DNA of 5,852 nt from Acidobacteriota bacterium (lineage in GTDB: Bacteria > Planctomycetota > Phycisphaerae > WQYP01 > JAJZKJ01), in the NCBI GenBank assembly GCA_021804195.1, contig JAJZKJ010000163.1:1-5852 (forward strand), given 5' to 3'. Positions within the stretch are counted from its first letter, which is position 1. Each line of letters begins with the position of its first letter. Position numbers and translations under genes: made by a program. Of this stretch, positions 1 through 5,107 are shown one piece after another. Below the pieces are notes generated by a model. That model ran no database searches, was not told where the DNA came from, and worked only from the letters and a program-made list of their open reading frames with translations.

Positions 1-594
1 TATCGCGATTTTCAGCGGCACCGCCGATTGGTTTTTAATGCTTGAAGTGATGGTCACATTGTACGTTTTAGGATTAATGCGAAAGGTTTTATCAAGCGTA
101 AAGAGCTCTTTGCTGTTAAGCGCAATGGCGTATTCCAGCGTAACTTGCGTGGGCGTTCGCCCTTTGGTTTTGGCCCGCCACACCAGGTTCCGCGCATCAT
201 ACGCATGGCCGCCTGCAATAATATAGCGTGTACTGAATGGCAGCGGGCAGTCTTTACGCGCTCGCAGGAGCACGAGGCCGGTTTTAGAAGATTCGGTTTC
301 GCGGTAGTCGCTGGCGTTAAGCTGCACCTCTTCTATGCCTGCGCCGGCGGTGTTGATTTGCAGCGCCAACTTATATGGTTGGCCCGCGACAGCGCTGCCC
401 AGGGTAATAATCTGCGGCGGAACCGCGTTTTTGGTAACCGCCAGCGGCGTGGCGTTGGTGGTGTTTGCAACCAGTTTGGCCGCTTCGACGGCAGCCTTAT
501 GTTTGTTTTGGCTGAAGTGGTTCAGCACCAGCTCCACCACCACGGCGGCGGCCAGTGAGAACAGCATAATCTGTATGAATTTCTTCATATCCAT
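1..594 (-). CDS. yidC: Membrane protein insertase YidC, N-terminal part (3' end beyond window)
   Basis: YidC inserts and folds proteins in the inner membrane, alone or with the Sec translocon. The 198 codons seen encode an N-terminal membrane anchor (about residues 6-26, after a short MDMKKF start) followed by a linker of about 30 residues and the start of the large periplasmic P1 beta-sandwich domain. Family-like stretches are PPQIITLGS (59-67), YKLALQINTAGAGIEEVQL (about 74-92), LVLL (107-110), LDKTFRINPKTYNVTI (about 167-182) and IKNQSAVPL, all in the order expected for P1 of Gram-negative YidC. The conserved five-helix insertase core and its arginine lie outside the window, so the call rests on P1 and the anchor only. 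ATG at 594 is preferred to ATG at 588 because of its ribosome-binding-site spacing. It lies 70 bases downstream of a phosphoesterase gene on the same strand. The usual rnpA/yidD neighbours are not on the upstream side. Confidence 0.85.
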   Translation of the reverse strand, partial: MDMKKFIQIMLFSLAAAVVVELVLNHFSQNKHKAAVEAAKLVANTTNATPLAVTKNAVPPQIITLGSAVAGQPYKLALQINTAGAGIEEVQLNASDYRETESSKTGLVLLRARKDCPLPFSTRYIIAGGHAYDARNLVWRAKTKGRTPTQVTLEYAIALNSKELFTLDKTFRINPKTYNVTITSSIKNQSAVPLKIAI

Positions 595-602
595 GAGTCA
601 TT

Positions 603-609
603 ACCTTTC
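603..609 (-). promoter_or_regulatory. Ribosome binding site deciding the yidC start
   Basis: Read on the minus strand, GAAAGGT ends 8 bases before the ATG at 594 and 14 bases before the in-frame ATG at 588. The spacing supports the upstream ATG (protein starting MDMKKF). Confidence 0.55.
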
Positions 610-616
610 AGGGATG

Positions 617-663
617 CGGCCCGTGCTGCTTTACCGCCGGGCCGATTGTTGGCGGTGCGGGCC
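617..663 (-). promoter_or_regulatory. Overlapping inverted repeats in the yidC leader
   Basis: Three GC-only arms can pair in different ways between the phosphoesterase stop and the yidC ribosome binding site. CGGCCCG at 617-623 pairs perfectly with CGGGCCG at 638-644. ACCGCC at 633-638 pairs with GGCGGT at 651-656. GGCCCG at 618-623 can instead pair with CGGGCC at 658-663. The first two hairpins share base 638 and the third excludes the first. No T-tract follows in the leftward direction, so this is not a standard terminator. It could act in mRNA processing or in setting the level of yidC relative to the upstream gene; function is inferred only. Confidence 0.3.
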
Positions 664-664
664 A

Positions 665-1558
665 TCAGGCCCCCTCTATAAGCCGTTGGCCCAAAAAGTT
701 GTCGAGCGCGTCAATCGCCCGCACCTTTTCCACCGTGGCGTGAATATCATAGTTAACGCGCACAAACTCCACATGATCGTGATGCAGAATGGCAAAGCTC
801 GCCCGCGGGTCATGATCGCGCGGCTGGCCCACGCTGCCGACGTTTATAATCGCCCGCTCCTCGGTAATGTCGTACCGCTGATTCAGGTCTATCGGCGAAT
901 AAAAATCAGGATGCGGCACAAATACGCCCGGCACATGGGTATGACCTACAAAGCATAAATGGCTGAATCGGTCGAAAATGCTCGCAAGCTTCTGTGTTGC
1001 CGAGTATATATCGTCGGGAAAGATGTATTCGTTGATGGGCCGACGCGGCGAACCATGCACCGCCAGAAACCGCTTGTTATTCATGCGCGTTTGCATGGCT
1101 CCAAGGTAGCGCCAACGGCGGTTGCGCCGGGTGCGGTCAGGGTCTTTTTCAAACTGCTGGCGCGTCCAGAAGGCCGAGTTTTCAGCGGCGGTATTGAAAT
1201 TGAACGGTTCATAGAATATTGCGAAATCATGGTTGCCCATGATCGTAAACTCGCAATTTTCAATAACGGTATCCAGGCACTCCAGCGGATTGGGGCCATA
1301 GCCTATAACATCGCCGAGGCAGCAAATGCGTGTGATACCGCGTGACTTGATCTCAGCCATGACCGCCGTAAGAGCTTCAAAATTGCCGTGAATATCCGAA
1401 ATAATGGCCAGCGGCTCTTCGGGCGGCACCGCCGGCGCCGGCGGCGGTTCGGGCGCCGGCGATAATGCAGGTGCGCCCACGCGCGTAGCGCTCTTGGCGG
1501 AGGTGGCCCGGGCGGGTGAGGCTTGGGCCGATGTTTCTGGCTCATTTTCCGGGGGCAT
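665..1558 (-). CDS. Calcineurin-like metallophosphoesterase with Pro/Ala-rich N-terminal extension
   Basis: This is a two-metal phosphoesterase of the YfcE/MJ0936/ApaH-like superfamily (COG0639-type), expected to hydrolyse phosphodiesters or phosphomonoesters in the cytoplasm; its substrate is unknown. All signature motifs are present in order: SDIHGN (D55, H57, N59), GDVIGYG (D83), GNHD (N109, H110, D111), VHGS (H168) and GHTH (H206, H208). The stretch INVGSVGQPRD (238-248) and the C-terminal LDNFLG are also family-like. The metal and catalytic residues are therefore intact. Residues 1-49 are an unusual low-complexity extension rich in Ala, Pro, Ser and Glu, with no membrane segment or signal peptide; homologues usually start just before the SDIHGN strand. 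The ATG at 1558 has AAAAGGG 5 bases upstream (1564-1570), which supports the long form, and no better internal start is evident. It is followed 70 bases later by yidC and may share its transcript. Confidence 0.9.
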   Translation of the reverse strand: MPPENEPETSAQASPARATSAKSATRVGAPALSPAPEPPPAPAVPPEEPLAIISDIHGNFEALTAVMAEIKSRGITRICCLGDVIGYGPNPLECLDTVIENCEFTIMGNHDFAIFYEPFNFNTAAENSAFWTRQQFEKDPDRTRRNRRWRYLGAMQTRMNNKRFLAVHGSPRRPINEYIFPDDIYSATQKLASIFDRFSHLCFVGHTHVPGVFVPHPDFYSPIDLNQRYDITEERAIINVGSVGQPRDHDPRASFAILHHDHVEFVRVNYDIHATVEKVRAIDALDNFLGQRLIEGA

Positions 1559-1625
1559 CTATACCCTTTTATTCTACAAGCAACACTCAGTTTCGTCGTC
1601 GCGGAGCCGCGCCGCCGAGGGGGCC

Positions 1626-1746
1626 AAAAGGCATACCGCCCGGCAGGGCAAGCCTGAAATGCACCGTCTGCTTTGTTGTCGGACCTCGCAGACTCACCTT
1701 CCAGAGTCGCCTCGGTCCTCCGCCGCGCATCGGTCGCATTTGAGGC
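1626..1746 (-). promoter_or_regulatory. Candidate structured RNA element or attenuator in the 1559-1840 divergent region
   Basis: A long-range stem joins 1652-1662 (GCCTGAAATGC) to 1736-1746 (GCATTTGAGGC), 10 of 11 pairs, and continues with ACCG 1663-1666 against CGGT 1731-1734 across one bulged base (1735). Inside lies a second hairpin: GGACC 1681-1685 with GGTCC 1714-1718, a 5x5 internal loop, then GACTC 1691-1695 with GAGTC 1704-1708 and an 8-base loop. A third hairpin, AGGC 1629-1632 and GCCC 1638-1641 pairing with GGGC 1646-1649 and GCCT 1652-1655, uses four bases of the outer stem and so excludes it. On the minus strand this third hairpin lies downstream and is followed by TTT, resembling a weak terminator. 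Minus-strand RNA would also place tandem G·A and A·G pairs in the internal loop. Both points favour a leader of the phosphoesterase gene, but the strand is inferred. The remainder of 1559-1840 shows no gene. Confidence 0.4.
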
Positions 1747-1796
1747 CCATCGCAAGGCCGCTATTACCCGGACAGGCTCCTAAGGTGTTATGCTAG

Positions 1797-1819
1797 TTGA
1801 CTATGTGCCATAACGTCAA
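1797..1819 (+). promoter_or_regulatory. Imperfect dyad just upstream of the radical SAM gene
   Basis: TTGACTATG (1797-1805) faces CATA (1809-1812) plus GTCAA (1815-1819), giving 9 paired positions around a 3-base centre with a 2-base interruption. It ends about 8 bases before the ribosome binding site of the radical SAM gene. It could be an operator or a leader hairpin. A clear promoter could not be assigned around it. Confidence 0.25.
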
Positions 1820-1840
1820 ACGTTCGAGAGGTGCGCTTTC

Positions 1841-2737
1841 ATGACCCAGTCAAAGTCGGCCGCTGATACCGCCCAACTCCCGGAGAACCGCCGCGCTTTT
1901 GCCCAACACCCGCGGCAATGGGCCGCCAATCGTTATGTATACCCGGTTGTATCGCGCCGCAGCGGCGGCATAAGCGTGGGTATCAACCTTAACCCTGACA
2001 AAGTATGCAATTTTGACTGCATTTATTGCAGCGTCAACCGCAAAGAGCCGCCGACGCTAACGCATGTGGATATTGCCCAGGTGCAGGCCGAACTTGACGG
2101 CCTGCTTGCCGTGGTGCAATCGGGCGACATCTATACCCACGACCCTTTCGATAAAATTTCGCCGCAATTGCGACGGCTTAATGATGTTGCCTTCTCCGGC
2201 GATGGCGAGCCGACAACCGAGCCGCTGTTTCCGCAGTGTGTGCGAATGGCTGCCGAAACGCTTGCCGGGCGCCGGCTCACGAGGGTTAAACTTGTACTGA
2301 TTACCAACGCCAGCATGTTCCACAGGCCGGCGGTACGTGCTGCACTGGAGTTTATGGATCAGCACAATGGCGAAGTATGGGCCAAACTCGATGCCGGCAC
2401 CGAGGCCTACTACAAGCTGGTAGACCGCTCCGCAGTGCCGCTGGGCCGCATTTTGAGCAATCTCGCCTGGTGTTGCCAAACCCGGCCTACCGTCATTCAG
2501 ACCCTGCTCATGCGCATACACAACGAGCCGCCGCCGCCCGCCGAAATTGACGCGTACATCGCCCGGCTTGCGGCAATCATGGCGTCCGCGGGGCGCATCA
2601 AACTGGTGCAACTATACACAGTAGCGCGGCAAACCACAGAGTCGTACGCTGCCAAGCTGACGGCGGATGAACTTGAGGCCATTGCCTCGCGGGTACGCTC
2701 GGCCCTCATCGGCGTGCCGGTTGCAGTGTTTGAATAA
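1841..2737 (+). CDS. Radical SAM protein, COG0731-like
   Basis: A radical S-adenosylmethionine enzyme: a [4Fe-4S] cluster cleaves SAM to start radical chemistry in the cytoplasm. The cluster motif is CNFDCIYC with C56, C60 and C63 (CX3CX2C). The glycine-rich SAM-contact motif SGDGEP follows at 119-124. Later strands KLVLITNAS (150-158), VWAKLDAGTE (179-188), TLLMRIHNEPP (221-231) and KLVQLYTVAR (254-263) match the pattern of COG0731, the group that includes archaeal wyosine synthase TYW1 and many bacterial members of unknown function. At 298 residues it is of normal length. It lacks the extra N-terminal cysteine pattern expected for a second cluster, so a role in wyosine synthesis should not be assumed. 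The ATG at 1841 has GAGAGG (1825-1830) 10 bases upstream. It is flanked by long intergenic regions on both sides and is probably transcribed alone, divergently from the phosphoesterase. Confidence 0.88.
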   Translation: MTQSKSAADTAQLPENRRAFAQHPRQWAANRYVYPVVSRRSGGISVGINLNPDKVCNFDCIYCSVNRKEPPTLTHVDIAQVQAELDGLLAVVQSGDIYTHDPFDKISPQLRRLNDVAFSGDGEPTTEPLFPQCVRMAAETLAGRRLTRVKLVLITNASMFHRPAVRAALEFMDQHNGEVWAKLDAGTEAYYKLVDRSAVPLGRILSNLAWCCQTRPTVIQTLLMRIHNEPPPPAEIDAYIARLAAIMASAGRIKLVQLYTVARQTTESYAAKLTADELEAIASRVRSALIGVPVAVFE

Positions 2738-2828
2738 GTTAGCTTGCTGCAACTGCGGCCCATGCGATGGTGCGGTCTGTAACATCGCGCAGCGGTGCCG
2801 CGGCACGCGAGGCCGGTACATTGCGCTA

Positions 2829-3143
2829 ATGGGCATTGTGTCGTCAAACGCACCGTCACACCCGGTCGTCAGCCCGCCCGGCGATTCCAAGACCTATCTG
2901 AAAAAATGCGCCGTATTTAAACGGCGAGAACTGGCAAATTTAGCGGCAGGCACTTTAATAGCACCTTATGCCGCCTGGCGGCGGGCCGTGTACACGCAGC
3001 CATCGGTTATTGGCAAACCCGTGCACCAGTGGCTCGATGGGGTTATAACCCGGCATAAAGCCACGGGCAGAATTGTCGGGCTGTGGCATCACTATCCGCC
3101 GCAGGAGCCGCAGGCTCTCCCGAGCAGCCTGACCGCCAGATAG
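2829..3143 (+). CDS. Weak candidate small protein, 104 residues
   Basis: An open frame with fairly natural codon use, starting MGIVSSN and ending SSLTAR. It is basic and poor in acidic residues, with no recognised motif and no membrane segment. The middle, from about VIGKPVHQW to RIVGLWHHY, looks the most protein-like. No ribosome binding site is well placed: GAGG at 2809-2812 is 16 bases from the ATG. The frame runs through the leftward terminator hairpin and several palindromes, which speaks against it being a gene. It is reported because the gap has no better occupant; it may be chance. Confidence 0.18.
   Translation: MGIVSSNAPSHPVVSPPGDSKTYLKKCAVFKRRELANLAAGTLIAPYAAWRRAVYTQPSVIGKPVHQWLDGVITRHKATGRIVGLWHHYPPQEPQALPSSLTAR
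2901..2926 (-). terminator. Intrinsic terminator, leftward
   Basis: Read on the minus strand, CGCCGT (2926-2921), a six-base loop TTAAAT, ACGGCG (2914-2909), the spacer CA, then six Ts (2906-2901). The stem has 6 pairs, 5 of them G-C. There is no T-tract on the plus strand, so it works only leftward. No leftward gene is recognised upstream of it (to its right) in the window. It could end an unannotated small RNA or block antisense transcription into the radical SAM gene. Confidence 0.5.
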
Positions 3144-3268
3144 TGGCTTCGCTGCGGCAACAGGCGATGAGCACGCGGTGCGATCGGCTGGCTGCGGATG
3201 CCGCCGGCAACTTACGCGTGGTTGTGACCCTGCGGCCTTGGGCGGCAGTACTGCTGCGGCAGGCGTAG
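3083..3268 (+). CDS. Weak candidate short frame, 61 residues, possibly a remnant
   Basis: A GTG-started frame overlapping the previous candidate in another phase. Its end, from about LAADAAGNLRV to LRPWAAVLL, has the alternating hydrophobic pattern and Pro-Trp of the C-terminal beta-strands of some glycoside hydrolases. This could make it a decayed gene end next to a sugar-uptake operon. The match is only an impression from a short stretch, the frame is closed by a stop at 3056-3058, and no ribosome binding site is evident. Confidence 0.13.
   Translation: MASLSAAGAAGSPEQPDRQIVASLRQQAMSTRCDRLAADAAGNLRVVVTLRPWAAVLLRQA
3090..3145. repeat. Nested inverted repeats with alternative pairings
   Basis: An outer perfect 7-base repeat, CACTATC (3090-3096) and GATAGTG (3139-3145), encloses CAGGCT (3111-3116) paired with AGCCTG (3126-3131). 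An alternative inner hairpin, GAGCC (3105-3109) with GGCTC (3113-3117), uses the same bases and excludes it. The element lies about 170 bases before the symporter start. It could be a leader structure or part of a small RNA. Confidence 0.3.
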
Positions 3269-3301
3269 CCCGAGTATGGGGCCGGGTTAAATGTGGTCGT
3301 T

Positions 3302-3305
3302 GGAG
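3302..3305 (+). promoter_or_regulatory. Ribosome binding site deciding the symporter start
   Basis: GGAG lies 6 bases before the ATG at 3312. The in-frame ATG at 3291 has only a poorly placed GGGG/GGG run upstream. The protein therefore most likely starts MKLSIYDY, which puts the first membrane helix right at the N-terminus as usual in the family. Confidence 0.65.
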
Positions 3306-3311
3306 CAGCGG

Positions 3312-5096
3312 ATGAAATTATCAATTTACGATTATCTGGTCATTGGACTGTATTTTGCATTCATAATGGCCGCGGGCGTGTTGTTCCGTCGTTTAAGTAA
3401 AAACACCTCCGACTATTTCCGCGCCGGCGGTTCAATGCCATGGTGGATTACCGGCGCGGCGCTGTTTATGGGATTCAGCGCCTGGACCTTTACCGCTGCG
3501 GCGGGGCAGGCCTACCATGACGGCACTTTCGTATTGGTGCTGTACCTTGCCAACGTCGTGGGATACGTCACCGTATTCTTTTTGGGCGCCAGACGGCTGC
3601 GGCGGCTGCGCGTCATTACCTGGATGGAAGCTGTGTACGAGCGCTATGGCAGGCCGACGCAGCAGTTTTACACCTGGGTCAAGCTGCCGCTGCTTATTTT
3701 ACTTGCCGGGGTGGGGCTTAACGCAGTGGCGGTTTTCATGTCGGCGGTGTTTGGCGTCGGCATTGTGCTTACGTTGATTGTCTGCGGCGGGGTCATCACG
3801 CTGGTTTCATTTGCCGGCGGCGCCTGGGCGGTGGCGGCCAACGACTTTATTCAGATGTTTTTAATTGCGGCCATCACAGCGGTGGCGGCGGTGCTGGCGC
3901 TGCGTCAGCCGGCGGTTGGCGGTATCAGCGGGTTTATTCACAAGGTGCCGAGCTATTACTTTGACTGGACCGCCAAGACGCCGGCGGTGATGCTGTTTGG
4001 CTGGATGGCCGCCATGCTGCTGCTGAACATGCTGGTGTATAACAGCATTGAAATGTCGCCCAAATATTTGATGGTGCGCAGCGATCGCGAGGCCAGGCGC
4101 ATGGTGCTCATTCCAATCATCGGTTTGCTGCTTGCGCCTGTTTTGTGGCTGCTGCCGGCCATGACGGCCATCATCACGCATCCCAACCTGCACGCCGAGT
4201 TTCCCAAACTGCAGCACCCATCGGAGGCGGCGTATGTGGCGGTGTGTCTTGATACCATGCCGCGCGGACTTATTGGTCTGCTGGTAAGCGGCATTTTCGC
4301 CGCCACCATCACCAGTATGGACGCTGTGCTTAACCAGGGCGTCGGCGTGCTGGTGCGCAACTTTTACCTGCCCATTATGAATCCGCAATGCGGCGAACGG
4401 CGGCTGCTGGTGGTGAGCAAGGTGCTTACGCTGGTATTTGGCGCTCTGATTACCGCTGTCGGGCTTGTCTTAAGCACCATGCATCTGACGGGTCTGTTTG
4501 ACCTTACCAATCAACTCGCGGCCAGCCTTACCCTGCCGCTCACGCTGCCGCTGGTGTATGGGCTGTTTTATCTGCGGACGCCCGGCTGGGCCGCCTGGAG
4601 TACGGCGCTGGTGTCGCTGGCGGCGGCGCTGGCGCTGAAAATAGAAAGCGGACCTCTACTGCGACTCCTCTTTCCACTGCTGGCCCGTCAGCACAACGCC
4701 AACGCGCAGGCCGATGGCTTGTTCATTCTCACCACCGTCGGCGTCATTCTCATCGGCACTGCATGGTTTTTTTTGACCGGCTTGTTCTACCGCGCCAGTT
4801 CGCCGGAGCATCAGGCTCGCATTGAAAAACTGCGGGCCAATCTGCGCACGCCGGTGGACCCGCACGTTGAGTGCATCAGCGATCATCGTCCGCATTTGTA
4901 CCTGATTCTCGGGCGGCTAAGCACGGCGTATGGCGTGGCCGTTATGCTCTTTGCGTTCATACCCAACCCCATTTCAGGTCGGGTGAGCTTTATATTTTGC
5001 GGCGGCGTGCTTTTGGTTGTAGGCTTGCTGCTGCTGAAAAGCCGTCGGCGGCTGCGCAGGACGATTCGTGCCGTCGAAACACCTGAGGCATCATAA
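3312..5096 (+). CDS. Sodium:solute symporter family (SSS, TC 2.A.21) transporter
   Basis: An inner-membrane carrier that uses the sodium gradient to import a solute such as a sugar, polyol, organic acid or amino acid. The 594-residue protein has roughly 13-15 hydrophobic segments, including about 7-25, 44-66, 73-94, 121-147, 149-169, 176-196, 225-245, 264-288, 317-340, 368-390, 400-420, 424-442, 470-492, 527-551 and 557-576. Family marks are DYFRAGGSMPWW (34-45), the FSAWTF region of the second helix (55-60), and FAATITSMDAVLN (329-341). In SSS proteins the last region carries the Ser/Thr pair of the Na2 sodium site, here T334 and S335. The C-terminus adds a hydrophilic stretch with charged residues (about 494-526) and two further helices, so it belongs to the longer SSS forms. 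The stop codon overlaps the ribosome binding site of the TIM-barrel gene, indicating one operon and a shared pathway. The substrate cannot be named. Confidence 0.93.
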   Translation: MKLSIYDYLVIGLYFAFIMAAGVLFRRLSKNTSDYFRAGGSMPWWITGAALFMGFSAWTFTAAAGQAYHDGTFVLVLYLANVVGYVTVFFLGARRLRRLRVITWMEAVYERYGRPTQQFYTWVKLPLLILLAGVGLNAVAVFMSAVFGVGIVLTLIVCGGVITLVSFAGGAWAVAANDFIQMFLIAAITAVAAVLALRQPAVGGISGFIHKVPSYYFDWTAKTPAVMLFGWMAAMLLLNMLVYNSIEMSPKYLMVRSDREARRMVLIPIIGLLLAPVLWLLPAMTAIITHPNLHAEFPKLQHPSEAAYVAVCLDTMPRGLIGLLVSGIFAATITSMDAVLNQGVGVLVRNFYLPIMNPQCGERRLLVVSKVLTLVFGALITAVGLVLSTMHLTGLFDLTNQLAASLTLPLTLPLVYGLFYLRTPGWAAWSTALVSLAAALALKIESGPLLRLLFPLLARQHNANAQADGLFILTTVGVILIGTAWFFLTGLFYRASSPEHQARIEKLRANLRTPVDPHVECISDHRPHLYLILGRLSTAYGVAVMLFAFIPNPISGRVSFIFCGGVLLVVGLLLLKSRRRLRRTIRAVETPEAS

Positions 5097-5100
5097 GGAG
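5094..5100 (+). promoter_or_regulatory. Shine-Dalgarno overlapping the symporter stop codon
   Basis: TAAGGAG contains both the stop codon TAA of the symporter and a strong AAGGAG ribosome binding site, 7 bases before the ATG of the next gene. This favours translation of the second gene from the same mRNA, possibly by ribosomes finishing the first. Confidence 0.8.
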
Positions 5101-5107
5101 TATTGAT

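Larger units (their letters stand above)
2738..3311. other. Gap of about 570 bases without a confident gene, rich in palindromes
   Basis: No recognisable protein or known RNA is seen between the radical SAM stop and the symporter start. Perfect palindromes occur at 2795-2806 (GTGCCGCGGCAC), 2987-2996 (CGTGTACACG), 3040-3051 (GGGTTATAACCC) and 3245-3254 (GCAGTACTGC). A leftward terminator lies at 2901-2926 and a nested hairpin at 3090-3145. Two weak frames, 2829-3143 and 3083-3268, overlap each other. The promoter for the symporter operon should lie in the right-hand part, but no convincing -35/-10 pair was found. Confidence 0.6.

Noticed and set aside
335..958. 207-residue plus-strand open frame
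   Set aside because: It is antisense to yidC and the phosphoesterase, both of which carry convincing family motifs.
1571..1576. TAGAAT on the minus strand as a -10 box for the phosphoesterase gene
   Set aside because: No -35 element lies 16-18 bases upstream, and the start of transcription would fall next to the ATG, cutting off the ribosome binding site.
1303..1755. 150-residue minus-strand open frame overlapping the phosphoesterase start and the structured element
   Set aside because: It is rich in Arg and Pro, shows no motif, and overlaps the phosphoesterase in another phase; GC-rich sequence easily gives such frames.
1764..1794. TTACCC and TATGCT as a promoter for the radical SAM gene
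   Set aside because: The -35 match is only 3 of 6 and the spacing is 19 bases; too weak to annotate.
2720..2753. Inverted repeat GTTGCAG/CTGCAAC across the radical SAM stop codon as a terminator
   Set aside because: The loop is 20 bases long and no T-tract follows, so it does not fit an intrinsic terminator.
3008..3086. Resemblance to the c-di-GMP-I (GEMM) riboswitch: GGCAAACC followed by AAAGCCACGGG
   Set aside because: The spacing between the two motifs is too long, the expected GGACGCAAAGCC is not kept, and the second hairpin before the GGTAGC-like part is missing. It is probably a chance match.
3861..4388. 175- and 134-residue minus-strand open frames
   Set aside because: They are antisense to the well-supported symporter and have the low-complexity composition expected of a shadow frame.
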